A stretch of 64,000 bases of DNA, from the NCBI GenBank assembly GCA_964581355.1, contig CAZOOA010000003.1:1-64000 (forward strand), written 5' to 3'. Origin of the DNA: CAZOOA01 sp964581355 (GTDB lineage: Bacteria > Bacillota > Dethiobacteria > DTU022 > UBA8154). The position numbers and the translations under genes are program-made. The notes beneath the pieces were generated by a model, which was not told where the DNA came from, did no database searches, and saw only the letters and a program-made list of their open reading frames with translations. Positions 34,232 through 44,146 of this stretch are shown here, one piece after another (positions within the stretch are counted from its first letter, which is position 1; each line of letters starts with the position of its first letter).

Positions 34232-35533
34232 TTGATTGAAAGATACACCCGGCCGGAAATGGGTCGCATCTGGACCATGGAGAACCGTTACCAGAAATTC
34301 CTGGATATAGAGATCGCTGTTTGTAATGTTTTGGCTGAAAAAGGACTGATTCCACAGGACGCCGCCCGGGCTATTGAGCAGAAAGCTTCTTTTTCCCTGG
34401 AGCGGATAGAAGAGCTGGAAAAAAGCATCCGGCACGATGTGGTGGCATTCACTCGTTGCGTGGCAGAAAGCTTGGGAGATGAATCCCGGTATTTTCATTA
34501 CGGGTTGACCTCCTACGACGTGGTGGATACAGCTCTTTCCCTGTTACTCCGGGAGGCTGTCCAATTAATCGAAAAGGGTTTGGAAGAACTTTTGCAGGCG
34601 GTAAAAATTCAGGCGTTGGCTCACCGGGATACCGTTATGGTGGGAAGGACTCACGGAATTCACGCCGAACCCATTACTCTGGGCCTTAAATTTGCCCTCT
34701 GGTGGGATGAACTGAGGCGTTACCGCTTTCGCCTGGAAAGAGCCCGGGAAGCCATTTCGTACGGGAAAATTTCCGGCGCAGTAGGTACTTACTCCCAGCT
34801 GTCCCCTGAGGTAGAATTGATGGTTTGTAGCCGACTGGGCTTAAAACCGGCACCGGTTTCCACCCAGATTCTGCAGCGAGACAATCACGGGGAGTTGGTT
34901 TCATTCCTGGCCCTGCTGGCGTCATCCCTGGATAAGTTTGCTGTTGAGATCCGCAGTTTGCAGAAGACCGAGGTCCGGGAAGTGGAGGAGCCGTTTTACC
35001 AGGGGCAGAAAGGATCTTCAGCTATGCCGCACAAGCGCAATCCTGTTTCCAGTGAGCAGGTATGCGGGTTGGCACGGCTGGTTCGCTCTCACGCCCAGGT
35101 GGCTTTGGAAAACATACCTCTCTGGCATGAACGGGATATTTCTCATTCTTCTGCAGAAAGGGTAATTTTTCCCGATGCAACCATCCTGGTGGATTACATG
35201 CTGCACCAGATTACCAGGATTGTTTCCGGCCTGATCGTTTACCCGGATAACATGAAGGAAAACCTGGATAAAACACTGGGCCTGGTCTTTTCTCAAAATG
35301 TTTTGCTTTCCCTGGTGGAAAAAGGAATATCCCGGGAAGAAGCATATGACAGGATCCAGAAGCATGCGATGCAGGCCTGGGAAACAAATACGCCTTTCAA
35401 GCAACTCCTGGAAAATGACTCCTGGGTTTCTTCCTATCTTGATAACACTGAATTAGAATCCTGTTTTGACTACAGTAAGAATTTGCACCATGTACCGGCG
35501 ATTTTCCAGCGCCTGGGGCTGGAGCAGCAATAA
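34232..35533 (+). CDS. purB: Adenylosuccinate lyase PurB
   Basis: Two steps: SAICAR to AICAR, and adenylosuccinate to AMP. 433 aa from TTG 34232, seven bases after AGAGGTG; GTG 34223 overlaps that site. Superfamily signature SSAMPHKRNPVSSEQ; also TSYDVVDTALSL and GRTHGIHAEPITLG. Its ribosome site lies just outside the family-1 element. Confidence 0.96.
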   Translation: MIERYTRPEMGRIWTMENRYQKFLDIEIAVCNVLAEKGLIPQDAARAIEQKASFSLERIEELEKSIRHDVVAFTRCVAESLGDESRYFHYGLTSYDVVDTALSLLLREAVQLIEKGLEELLQAVKIQALAHRDTVMVGRTHGIHAEPITLGLKFALWWDELRRYRFRLERAREAISYGKISGAVGTYSQLSPEVELMVCSRLGLKPAPVSTQILQRDNHGELVSFLALLASSLDKFAVEIRSLQKTEVREVEEPFYQGQKGSSAMPHKRNPVSSEQVCGLARLVRSHAQVALENIPLWHERDISHSSAERVIFPDATILVDYMLHQITRIVSGLIVYPDNMKENLDKTLGLVFSQNVLLSLVEKGISREEAYDRIQKHAMQAWETNTPFKQLLENDSWVSSYLDNTELESCFDYSKNLHHVPAIFQRLGLEQQ

Positions 35534-35559
35534 AAAGAATAGAAAAGGAGTAAAGTACA

Positions 35560-36270
35560 TTGAAGAAAAAAGATTTTCTTTATGAAGGAAAAGCTAAAAA
35601 GATCTTTCGTACCGATGATCCGGACCTGATGATCGTGGAATTTAAAGATGTGGCAACTGCTTTTGATGGCCTAAAGATGGAAAGCCTGGAAAACAAAGGG
35701 GTCTTGAACAACAAAATATCTTCGATTATTTTTGAGTTGCTTGATCAAGAAAAAGTGCCAACTCATTATGTTCGAGCCCTCAGTGACCGGGAGATGCTGG
35801 TTAAGTCCCTGGATATCATCCCGGTGGAAATTATTGTCAGAAACATTGTGGCCGGTAGTCTTACCAAGCGTATGGGATTGGAAGAAGGAATAACCCTCGA
35901 AAAAACCGTCCTGGAATATAACTTGAAAAATGATGAACTCCATGATCCCATGCTGAACCGCTACCATATTTATGCCCTGGACCTGGCAACAGCTGAGGAG
36001 ATGGACCAGATTGAAACAATTGCCTTAAAAGTAAATGATATATTAAGGCCTTACCTGTTAAACCGGAATATGGTTTTAGTTGATTTCAAGTTGGAATTTG
36101 GACGCCACAAAGGTGAAATTTTGTTGGGGGACGAAATTACACCGGATACCTGCCGCTTTTGGGATGCTGTTTCCGGGGAAAAGATGGATAAAGATCGTTT
36201 TCGCCGGGAAATGGGCCAGGTAACCGAAGCATACCAGGAAGTGCTCAAAAGACTGCAGGAGGGAAACTAA
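35560..36270 (+). CDS. purC: SAICAR synthase PurC
   Basis: Joins aspartate to CAIR with ATP. 236 aa, start TTG 35560 with AAAAGGAG upstream. Family motifs LYEGKAKKIFRTDDPD, IVRNIVAGSL and LVDFKLEFGRH are all present. purS begins one base after the stop. Confidence 0.97.
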   Translation: MKKKDFLYEGKAKKIFRTDDPDLMIVEFKDVATAFDGLKMESLENKGVLNNKISSIIFELLDQEKVPTHYVRALSDREMLVKSLDIIPVEIIVRNIVAGSLTKRMGLEEGITLEKTVLEYNLKNDELHDPMLNRYHIYALDLATAEEMDQIETIALKVNDILRPYLLNRNMVLVDFKLEFGRHKGEILLGDEITPDTCRFWDAVSGEKMDKDRFRREMGQVTEAYQEVLKRLQEGN

Positions 36271-36271
36271 A

Positions 36272-36529
36272 TTGACCACCTGGAAAGCCAAAATTGAAGT
36301 AACCTTTAAGAAAAGTGTGCTCGATCCCCAGGGTGTAGCCGTGGAGAAGGCCCTGGGTGTCCTGGGGTACAACAACGTGGAAAATGTCCGGGTGGGAAAG
36401 TACCTGGAACTGGTCTTGCGGACTGGAAGTGAGAGCGAAGCCAGGCAGCAGGTGGATGAGATGTGCCAGAGGCTTTTAACAAACCCGGTCATTGAGGAAT
36501 ATTCTTACAGGATCGAACAGCAGGATTGA
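36272..36529 (+). CDS. purS: FGAM synthase subunit PurS
   Basis: 85-aa small subunit that bridges PurQ and PurL in the three-part FGAM synthase of Gram-positives and archaea. Seen: KAKIEVTFKKSVLDPQGVAV and LGYNNVENVRVGKYLEL. The start is TTG 36272 after GGAGGG inside the purC 3' end. Confidence 0.95.
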   Translation: MTTWKAKIEVTFKKSVLDPQGVAVEKALGVLGYNNVENVRVGKYLELVLRTGSESEARQQVDEMCQRLLTNPVIEEYSYRIEQQD

Positions 36530-36595
36530 AAAGTTAAATCAGGGGAGGGGATGGGTGCTTTAAAGGAGGCAGCGAGTCTCCGGCGCCCGGATTTT

Positions 36596-37294
36596 ATGAA
36601 ATTTGGAGTTATTGTTTTTCCAGGTTCCAACTGCGACCTGGATGCATATCACATGGTCAGAGATGTATTAAATAAGCCGGTGGACTATATCTGGCACCAG
36701 GAAAAAACCCTGCGGGGAGCCGACTGCATCATTTTGCCCGGGGGGTTTACTTATGGGGATTACCTGCGTCCCGGCGCCATCGCCAGTTTCTCCCCGGTGA
36801 TGGAAGCGGTGAAATCTTTTGCTGAAAACGGGGGCCTGGTATTGGGTATTTGCAACGGTTTCCAGGTTTTAGTGGAATCCGGCCTGCTGCCGGGGGCCCT
36901 TTACCGCAATATTCACCTTCAATTCAGGTCTGCCTGGGCTTACCTGCGGGTAGAAAACCCGGACCTTCCTTATACCCGGAAGGCTGCTGCCGGGCATGTT
37001 TTGAAAATACCTGTAGCCCACGGCGACGGCAATTATTATTGTGATCCTGAAACGCTGGAACAATTGAAAAAATACAACCGCATCGCCTTTCGCTATGTTA
37101 CAGCCGGGGGTGAGGCGGAGCCCGGGGCCAACCCGAACGGCTCTGTCGATCATATTGCGGGCATTTGTAATGCCCGGGGTAATGTGCTGGGAATGATGCC
37201 TCACCCGGAAAGGGCTGGGGAAGCTCTTTTGGGCAGCGAAGACGGCCGCCTGATATTTGAGTCTATACTGGAACACTGGGGTGAAAGTGCATGA
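36596..37294 (+). CDS. purQ: FGAM synthase glutaminase subunit PurQ
   Basis: Supplies ammonia to PurL by hydrolysing glutamine. 232 aa when started at ATG 36596 (MKFGVIVFPGSNCD), which matches the family. Cys86 in GICNGFQ and the C-terminal MPHPER form the catalytic set. The nearest good ribosome site AAAGGAGG (36562-36569) is 26 nt upstream with a small hairpin TCCGG-CGC-CCGGA (36579-36591) between; the in-frame ATG 36551 is the alternative start (247 aa). It overlaps purL by 4 bp (ATGA). Confidence 0.94.
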   Translation: MKFGVIVFPGSNCDLDAYHMVRDVLNKPVDYIWHQEKTLRGADCIILPGGFTYGDYLRPGAIASFSPVMEAVKSFAENGGLVLGICNGFQVLVESGLLPGALYRNIHLQFRSAWAYLRVENPDLPYTRKAAAGHVLKIPVAHGDGNYYCDPETLEQLKKYNRIAFRYVTAGGEAEPGANPNGSVDHIAGICNARGNVLGMMPHPERAGEALLGSEDGRLIFESILEHWGESA

Positions 37295-39495
37295 CAGAGA
37301 AGCTACATCAAATGATGGGTTTAAGCGATGATGAATATGATCTGATTCAGGAACTGATGGGCCGAAAACCCAATGAACTGGAATTGGGCATGTTTTCTGT
37401 GATGTGGTCTGAGCACTGCAGTTACAAGTGTTCCAGGAAAGTGCTGCAGCTTTTTCCCACTGAAGGGGCAAACATACTGCTGGGACCGGGAGAAAATGCC
37501 GGTATTGTAGATATTGGGGAAGGGCTGGCTGTAGCCTTTAAAATGGAAAGCCATAATCATCCTTCCGCCATTGAACCTTACCAGGGTGCGGCAACAGGGG
37601 TGGGCGGGATTATCCGCGACATTTTTACCATGGGAGCCCGACCCGTTGCTCTTTTGGACTCCCTGCGTTTTGGCCCCTTGGATGATTTACGGGTCAAATT
37701 TCTTTTTGAAGGGGTTGTTTCAGGGATTGGCGGTTACGGAAACTGCGTGGGTATTCCCACCATTGGCGGTGAAACCTGGTTTTATCCCAACTACCAGGGA
37801 AATCCTTTGGTCAATGTTATGTGTGCGGGGATACTTCCTGCCGGGCGAATTGCCCGGGGTATGGCGTCAGGAACCGGGAATACAGTGATCCTGGTGGGAG
37901 CCCGCACCGGGCGGGACGGCCTGCACGGGGTTACATTTGCCTCCGAAGAACTGACTGATACGTCGGAAGAACAGCGTCCGGCTGTGCAGGTGGGGGACCC
38001 TTTTATGGAGAAACTGTTAATTGAAGCTTGCCTCGAGGCCATTGAAAGAAACCTGGTAGCAGGCATCCAGGACCTGGGAGGCGCCGGTCTTACTTGCGCA
38101 ACATCCGAAATGTCAAGCCGGGCGGGAAGCGGTATGGTTATCCACCTGGACCGGGTCCCCTGCCGGGAAAATGATCTAACCCCTTACGAAATTATGCTTT
38201 CTGAATCACAGGAGCGGATGCTAATGGTGGTAGAACAAGAAAAAATCGAAGCGATCAAGGAGATTTTTGACCGTTGGGGTCTGGAGTCCAGTGCCATCGG
38301 TCATGTTACCGACGATGGTCTTTTGCAGGTTTATAACCACGGGAATAAGGTGGCCGAACTGAAGGCCGAATTTTTAACGGAGAAGGCCCCTGAATATGAT
38401 CTGCCGGCCCAGGAACCGCCGTATTACCAGGAATTAAAGTCGCAAGATCTCCATTCTCTGCCTCAGCCTCACGACCTGGAACAATCATTTCTGAAATTGT
38501 TATCTTCCCCGAACATTGCTTCCAAGAATTGGATATTTCGACAATACGATTATATGGTCCGGACCTGCACCGTCCAGGGGCCTGGTGGGGATGCGGCCGT
38601 GATCCGGGTGAGAGGCACAAATAAAGGGCTGGCCTTTTCCTCTGACGGAAACGGTCGCTATGTCTACCTGGATCCTTACAAAGGCGGTATGATGGCTGTT
38701 ATGGAAGCAGCCCGCAATGTTTCCGTTTCGGGGGCAAAGCCCCTGGCTATTACCAACTGCCTTAACTTTGGCAACCCAAAGCGCCCCCAGATATACTGGC
38801 AGTTTAAACAAGCTGTGGAAGGCATGGCCGCCGCCTGCCGTGCCCTTGGAACACCTGTTACCGGGGGCAATGTGAGCTTTTATAATGAAACCAGCGGAGA
38901 AGCCATTTTCCCTACGCCTGTTGTGGGCATGCTTGGTTTGCTGGATGATGTTTCGCGCCAGGTTAAAAAAGGCTGGTCCCGGGATGGTGATCTGGTCTAT
39001 CTGGTGGGCGACCTGCAGGGCAGCATGGCTGGCAGCGAATATCTCTATGTTGTGCACGGGATGTTGGCCGGGGAAATCCCTGCTCCCGACCTGGAAAGGG
39101 CGGCCCGGTTAAACCAGTGTCTGGTAAAGCTTGCTGCTGCCCGGCTGCTCTCTTCAGCCCACGATATCTCCGACGGGGGGCTACTGGTTGCACTGGCTGA
39201 AGCATCCATTGCAGGAAACAGGGGTATAGAGATAGAATTGTCCCTACAGCAGGATACCCGAATAGACGAATTATTGTTTGGTGAAGGTCAGTCCAGGGTT
39301 CTGGTCAGTGTGCATCCTGCAGAAGAGAAGGAGCTCCTGGACAAAGTTCATCAAGCGGGATTGCCCTGTCACCGGTTAGGCACCGTAGGAGGAAGCCAAT
39401 TTATTGTCACAACCGGGGGAGAGCAGCAGCTTGCCCTCCCCCTGGATCAAATTAAAGCTACCTGGGAGGAGGTCATTCCCCGTTGTCTCAGCTAA
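37291..39495 (+). CDS. purL: FGAM synthase large subunit PurL
   Basis: ATP-dependent amidation of FGAR to FGAM. 734 aa, the small type that needs PurS and PurQ, both encoded just upstream. Motifs: WSEHCSYKCSRK, MESHNHPSAIEPYQGAATGVGG, and the second half ATP-binding AVTGGNVSFYNET region near residue 525. Overlaps purQ by ATGA and purF by 13 bp. Confidence 0.97.
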   Translation: MTEKLHQMMGLSDDEYDLIQELMGRKPNELELGMFSVMWSEHCSYKCSRKVLQLFPTEGANILLGPGENAGIVDIGEGLAVAFKMESHNHPSAIEPYQGAATGVGGIIRDIFTMGARPVALLDSLRFGPLDDLRVKFLFEGVVSGIGGYGNCVGIPTIGGETWFYPNYQGNPLVNVMCAGILPAGRIARGMASGTGNTVILVGARTGRDGLHGVTFASEELTDTSEEQRPAVQVGDPFMEKLLIEACLEAIERNLVAGIQDLGGAGLTCATSEMSSRAGSGMVIHLDRVPCRENDLTPYEIMLSESQERMLMVVEQEKIEAIKEIFDRWGLESSAIGHVTDDGLLQVYNHGNKVAELKAEFLTEKAPEYDLPAQEPPYYQELKSQDLHSLPQPHDLEQSFLKLLSSPNIASKNWIFRQYDYMVRTCTVQGPGGDAAVIRVRGTNKGLAFSSDGNGRYVYLDPYKGGMMAVMEAARNVSVSGAKPLAITNCLNFGNPKRPQIYWQFKQAVEGMAAACRALGTPVTGGNVSFYNETSGEAIFPTPVVGMLGLLDDVSRQVKKGWSRDGDLVYLVGDLQGSMAGSEYLYVVHGMLAGEIPAPDLERAARLNQCLVKLAAARLLSSAHDISDGGLLVALAEASIAGNRGIEIELSLQQDTRIDELLFGEGQSRVLVSVHPAEEKELLDKVHQAGLPCHRLGTVGGSQFIVTTGGEQQLALPLDQIKATWEEVIPRCLS

Positions 39496-40940
39496 AGTTC
39501 GAACCCTTTGGAGATAATTATCCAGAGTGCAGTGTCACCAGCGGCAAAGACCGTATGGAAGAGGCTTGTGGGGTTTTCGGCGTATTTGCATCTGGAGAAG
39601 ATCTGTTTCGGTTGACTTGCTTTGCCCTTTTTGCCCTGCAGCACAGGGGCCAGGAAAGTGCCGGAGTGGCTTTGAGTGATGGGAACGGTATTTATCTGAA
39701 TAAAGGGGTAGGCCTGGTTTCTGAGGTCCTGACAGACCTGGACGCCATGAAAGATATCCCCTCTGTTGGTGCAGTCGGTCATGTCCGGTATTCCACTGCT
39801 GGAGGGGGGCGCCCCGAAAATGCACAACCGCTTTTGATCGAATACCGGCATGGTTCGTTGGCGGTGGTCCACAACGGCAACCTGATTAATGCCATGGAAC
39901 TGAGGGAAAACTTAGAAGATCAGGGCTCCATTTTTCAGACCACTACAGATAGTGAGCTGGTAGCCCACTTGATAGCCCGATATGGTTATGGTGATTTGGA
40001 GGCTTCTTTAAAGTCTGCTCTGACTCACCTGCAAGGGGCTTACAACTTCCTGTTTTTAACGGAGAACAGTCTGGTGGGTGTCCGGGATCCCCACGGTATT
40101 CACCCCTTATCCCTGGGCAAATGGAACGGGCATTATGTTCTGGCTTCGGAAACCTGCGCCTTTGATACCATTGGAGCGGAAGTAATCCGGGATATCGAAC
40201 CGGGGGAAATGGTAATTATTGATCAAAACGGATTAACCAGCAAGCAGGTGCTGCCTTCCCAGCGCCAGGCCTTGTGTGTGTTTGAATTCATTTACTTTGC
40301 ACGTCCTGACAGCAATATTCATGGGAAAAATGTTCACCTGGTCCGCAAAGAGCTGGGACGCAGGCTGGCCAGGGAGCAGCCTGCCGAAGCTGATCTGGTT
40401 ACGGGAGTTCCTGATTCCAGCCTTTCTGCTGCCTCGGGGTTCGCTGAGGAGTTGGGCATTCCTTACGAAATGGGGTTAATCAAAAACAAGTATATCGGCC
40501 GCACTTTTATTCAGCCCAAGCAGGAAATACGCAGTCTGGGTGTACAGCTCAAGCTGAACCCCATCTTTAAGGTTGTGGAAGGAAAAAGAGTTGTAGTAGT
40601 GGACGATTCCATTGTTAGGGGTACAACCAGCAAGAAGCTGGTCAACATGTTTTTTAAAGCAGGAGCCCGGGATGTCCACCTGCGGATCAGCTCACCACCA
40701 GTAATTGCTCCCTGCTACTACGGTATTGACACGCCAACCTATGAAGAATTAATCGGCTCATACAAAGACACCGAAGCAATTCGGAAAGAGGTGGGCGCTA
40801 CTTCCCTGGGATATCTCAGCTACGAGAGTACAGTTCAGTCATCGGGGCTATGTGAAAGCGAACTCTGTACGGCCTGCTTTTCCGGTAAATATCCAGTTGA
40901 GATTGAGGGTGGAACGTATGAAAGATCCGAAAAGTTTTGA
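39483..40940 (+). CDS. purF: Amidophosphoribosyltransferase PurF
   Basis: First committed step: PRPP and glutamine to phosphoribosylamine. 485 aa from TTG 39483, with AGGAGG upstream inside purL. The catalytic cysteine is preceded by a 28-residue propeptide (MEEACGVFGVF, Cys29), as in the Bacillus type that is processed and carries a 4Fe-4S cluster. The PRPP site VVVVDDSIVRGTTS is clear. Cysteines in the C-terminal part (LCESELCTACFSGKYP) fit the cluster ligands. Confidence 0.97.
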   Translation: MSQLKFEPFGDNYPECSVTSGKDRMEEACGVFGVFASGEDLFRLTCFALFALQHRGQESAGVALSDGNGIYLNKGVGLVSEVLTDLDAMKDIPSVGAVGHVRYSTAGGGRPENAQPLLIEYRHGSLAVVHNGNLINAMELRENLEDQGSIFQTTTDSELVAHLIARYGYGDLEASLKSALTHLQGAYNFLFLTENSLVGVRDPHGIHPLSLGKWNGHYVLASETCAFDTIGAEVIRDIEPGEMVIIDQNGLTSKQVLPSQRQALCVFEFIYFARPDSNIHGKNVHLVRKELGRRLAREQPAEADLVTGVPDSSLSAASGFAEELGIPYEMGLIKNKYIGRTFIQPKQEIRSLGVQLKLNPIFKVVEGKRVVVVDDSIVRGTTSKKLVNMFFKAGARDVHLRISSPPVIAPCYYGIDTPTYEELIGSYKDTEAIRKEVGATSLGYLSYESTVQSSGLCESELCTACFSGKYPVEIEGGTYERSEKF

Positions 40941-41970
40941 TTATAAAGCGGCAGGGGTTGATATTGAAGCAGGCGAAAAAATTGTTTCAGAGATCAAGGA
41001 ACTGGTAAAAATGACCCATCGACGGGAGGTTCTGACGGGAATTGGCGGTTTTGCCGGCCTGTTTAAACCCGAACTTTCCGGCTACCGGGACCCTGTTCTG
41101 GTAGCAGCAACCGATGGAGTCGGGACAAAGTTAAAAATCGCTTTTGCCCTGGGCAAACACGATACAGTCGGCATTGATGCTGTTGCTATGTGTGTTAACG
41201 ACCTGGTAGTCCAGGGTGCAGAACCGCTTTTCTTCCTGGATTACCTGGCCACCGGGCGCCTGGAAAGCCAGGTTGTCAAAGAGGTTGTTTCGGGTATAGC
41301 CCAGGGGTGCCGGCAGGCAGGGTGTGCCCTGCTGGGGGGAGAAACGGCGGAAATGCCCGGGTTTTATCCCCCGGGGGAATACGATGTAGCCGGGTTTGCC
41401 CTGGGAATTGTCGATCAGAGCAGAATTATTACCGGCAAAAACTCCAAACCGGGAGACTGTCTGCTGGGCCTGGCTTCTTCAGGGATTCACAGCAACGGCT
41501 TATCCCTGGTCCGTAAAGTCCTTTTGGAGCATGCCGGCTTTACACTGGATCAGCAGGTTCCCCAGCTGGGTTGTACCCTGGGCGAAGAACTTCTGAAACC
41601 AACCTCAATTTATGTTCCCTATATCCTATCATTGCTGGAGGATTATGAAATTAAAGGGATTGCCCATATAACCGGTGGAGGAATCACGCAAAATCTGCCA
41701 CGAGTCCTGCCCGAGGGGACAAGAGCCGTTATCCGTAAGGATTCCTGGGAGATTCCCCCCATTTTTACACTGGTTCAGGATGAAGGAAATATTGCCGAAG
41801 AGGAAATGTATAGGACATTTAATCTGGGTATAGGCATGGTTTTGTCCCTCTCCTCGGGTAGCAGGAAGAAGGTTCAGGACCGGTTGAAGGAGCTGGGGGT
41901 GCGTTCCTGGGAAATAGGTGCGATAGAAAAGGGTGAAGCAAGCCTTGCTCCTTATGTAGAATTTAAATAG
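40918..41970 (+). CDS. purM: Phosphoribosylformylglycinamidine cyclo-ligase PurM
   Basis: Makes AIR from FGAM with ATP. 350 aa from ATG 40918 (MKDPKSFDYKAAGVDI), with GAGGG upstream; it overlaps the end of purF by 23 bp. Seen: VAATDGVGTKLKIA, LLGGETAEMPGFY and HITGGGITQNLPRVLP. The longer frame from 40852 lies inside purF and is rejected. Confidence 0.96.
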   Translation: MKDPKSFDYKAAGVDIEAGEKIVSEIKELVKMTHRREVLTGIGGFAGLFKPELSGYRDPVLVAATDGVGTKLKIAFALGKHDTVGIDAVAMCVNDLVVQGAEPLFFLDYLATGRLESQVVKEVVSGIAQGCRQAGCALLGGETAEMPGFYPPGEYDVAGFALGIVDQSRIITGKNSKPGDCLLGLASSGIHSNGLSLVRKVLLEHAGFTLDQQVPQLGCTLGEELLKPTSIYVPYILSLLEDYEIKGIAHITGGGITQNLPRVLPEGTRAVIRKDSWEIPPIFTLVQDEGNIAEEEMYRTFNLGIGMVLSLSSGSRKKVQDRLKELGVRSWEIGAIEKGEASLAPYVEFK

Positions 41971-41985
41971 AGGAGGGATGACCGG

Positions 41986-42591
41986 TTGAACCTGGCTGTC
42001 TTGGCTTCCGGAAGTGGGAGCAATTTGCAGGCCATCATTCACGCTGTGGAACAGGGTTCGGTTGATGGGTTGGTTAAAGTAGTAATCAGCGACCGTGCTG
42101 ATGCTTTTGCGCTGCAAAGGGCCAAAAAACATGGAATAGAAACACGTTACATAAATCCGCTGGATTATTCCAACCGGGAGCAATTTGATAATCACGTCTG
42201 TTCCTTATTGGAAGAACGCCAGGTAGGCCTTGTTGTTTTAGCAGGATTCATGCGGCTTTTATCTCCGCTTTTCGTTCAGCGTTTCCAGGGACGAATCATG
42301 AATATTCATCCCTCTTTATTGCCGTCTTTCCCCGGCCTGGACGGGGTTAGGCAGGCACTGGAATACGGGGTGAAAGTAAGTGGCTGTACAGTCCATTTTG
42401 TAGATGAAGGGCTTGATACAGGGCCGATAATACTACAGGAAGCAGTTCCGGTGCTGGAAACCGATGATGAAAACGCTTTACAGCAGCGAATTCACGAGGT
42501 TGAACACCGACTCTATCCTCAGGCAATACAGTTATATTTCCAGGGAAAACTATCTGTAAAAGGGAGAAGGTGTATTGTTCATGAAAGGTAA
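41986..42591 (+). CDS. purN: Phosphoribosylglycinamide formyltransferase PurN
   Basis: Transfers formyl from 10-formyl-THF to GAR. 201 aa from TTG 41986 after AGGAGGG. Catalytic Asn-His-Asp set: MNIHPSLLPSFPG and VHFVDEGLDTGPII. Its 3' end overlaps purH by 11 bp. Confidence 0.96.
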   Translation: MNLAVLASGSGSNLQAIIHAVEQGSVDGLVKVVISDRADAFALQRAKKHGIETRYINPLDYSNREQFDNHVCSLLEERQVGLVVLAGFMRLLSPLFVQRFQGRIMNIHPSLLPSFPGLDGVRQALEYGVKVSGCTVHFVDEGLDTGPIILQEAVPVLETDDENALQQRIHEVEHRLYPQAIQLYFQGKLSVKGRRCIVHER

Positions 42592-44131
42592 AAAAGCGTT
42601 AATTAGTGTATCGGACAAAACTGGTGTTGTCCTGTTTGCCCAAGAGTTGGATTCCATGGGCTGGGAAATTATTTCCACCGGGGGTACTGCAAGGGCGTTG
42701 AGGGAAGCAGGGATTACTGTCAAGGATATCAGTGAAGTTACCGGCTTTCCCGAGATTCTGGACGGCCGGCTAAAAACCCTGCATCCGCTGGTCCATGGAG
42801 GCATTTTAGGACGAAGAGAACTGGAAGACCATGTCAAGCAAATGCAGGAACACGCCATAGAGAACATCGACCTGGTGGCTGTTAATCTTTATCCTTTCCC
42901 GGAAGTGATTTCCAAAGAGGGTATAGCTTTGGATGAAGCCGTAGAAAATATTGATATTGGCGGGCCTACCATGGTTCGCGCTGCGGCAAAAAATTACCGG
43001 GATGTGGTCGTTGTTGTGGAACCGGCAAACTACAGCATCGTGGTTGAGGAGTTGCGAAAAGGCGGCGATCTGTCCGACTCAATCCGCTACCAGCTGGCAG
43101 TGGATGCCTTTTCTCATACAGCCTATTATGATAGCATTATTGCCAACTACTTAAGGAAAAAAGTCGATAACGAAAGATACCAGCTGTTCCCGTCTCAGTT
43201 AACTTTGCCCTTTCAGAAGGCCCAGGAGTTGCGCTACGGGGAAAACCCTCACCAGAAAGCGGCATTTTACCGGGAGCCTTTGCCAGCGCCGGGGACTGTT
43301 GCCGGGGCCCAGCAGCTCCAGGGTAAAGAAATGTCTTTCAACAACATCAATGACCTGCATGCTGCCTGGGAGCTGGTAAAAGAGTTTGAAGAGCCTACGG
43401 CAGTGGCCGTTAAACATGCGAACCCCTGCGGAGTCGGCTCGGCTGAGACACTTATTGAGGCATATCAAAAAGCCCATGACTCCGATCCGGTTTCCATCTT
43501 CGGCGGTATTGTTGCCCTGAACCGCGAGGTGGATGAAGAAACGGCAAGAAAAATGGCGGAAATATTCCTGGAAGTGATTGCTGCGCCTTCATTTTCGCCA
43601 CCTGCCCTGGATATCCTGTCGAAAAAACAAAATATCCGCTTGTTGACTATTCCCTTGGAAAAGGACCCGGAAGGGGGCATGGACTGGAAAAAAGTAAGCG
43701 GTGGCCTTTTAATGCAGGATGATCCAGCTGAACTGTTTGACTCCCAGCAATGGCGAGTCGTAACGGGTCGCACTCCTACGGAGCAGGAGGTAAAGGACCT
43801 GGTTTTTGGGCTTAAGACAGTCCGGCATGTTAACTCCAATGCCATCGTCCTGGCCAAACGGGAGCAGACCTGGGGGATCGGGGCCGGCCAGATGAGCCGG
43901 GTCGGGGCCGTCAGGATTGCCCTGGGGCAGGCAGGACAAGAGGCGCGGGGCAGTATCATAGCATCAGATGCATTTTTCCCCTTTAAAGACGGGGTAGAGA
44001 TGGCTGCAGAATACGGTGTTACCGCTGTTATTCAGCCAGGCGGCTCGAACCGTGACGAAGAGGTAGTCGAAGCATGTGAACAGTACAATATTGCCATGGT
44101 TTTTACGGGCAGACGCTATTTTAAACATTAG
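42581..44131 (+). CDS. purH: Bifunctional AICAR transformylase / IMP cyclohydrolase PurH
   Basis: Last two steps to IMP. 516 aa from ATG 42581 (MKGKKALISVSDKTG) after AGAAGGTG; TTG 42575 also possible. The N-terminal MGS-like cyclohydrolase domain has VSDKTGVVLFAQEL. The transformylase domain has VKHANPCGVGSA and the C-terminal PGGSNRDEEVVEACEQ. Confidence 0.97.
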   Translation: MKGKKALISVSDKTGVVLFAQELDSMGWEIISTGGTARALREAGITVKDISEVTGFPEILDGRLKTLHPLVHGGILGRRELEDHVKQMQEHAIENIDLVAVNLYPFPEVISKEGIALDEAVENIDIGGPTMVRAAAKNYRDVVVVVEPANYSIVVEELRKGGDLSDSIRYQLAVDAFSHTAYYDSIIANYLRKKVDNERYQLFPSQLTLPFQKAQELRYGENPHQKAAFYREPLPAPGTVAGAQQLQGKEMSFNNINDLHAAWELVKEFEEPTAVAVKHANPCGVGSAETLIEAYQKAHDSDPVSIFGGIVALNREVDEETARKMAEIFLEVIAAPSFSPPALDILSKKQNIRLLTIPLEKDPEGGMDWKKVSGGLLMQDDPAELFDSQQWRVVTGRTPTEQEVKDLVFGLKTVRHVNSNAIVLAKREQTWGIGAGQMSRVGAVRIALGQAGQEARGSIIASDAFFPFKDGVEMAAEYGVTAVIQPGGSNRDEEVVEACEQYNIAMVFTGRRYFKH

Positions 44132-44146
44132 AGGGGGCAAGCAGTA

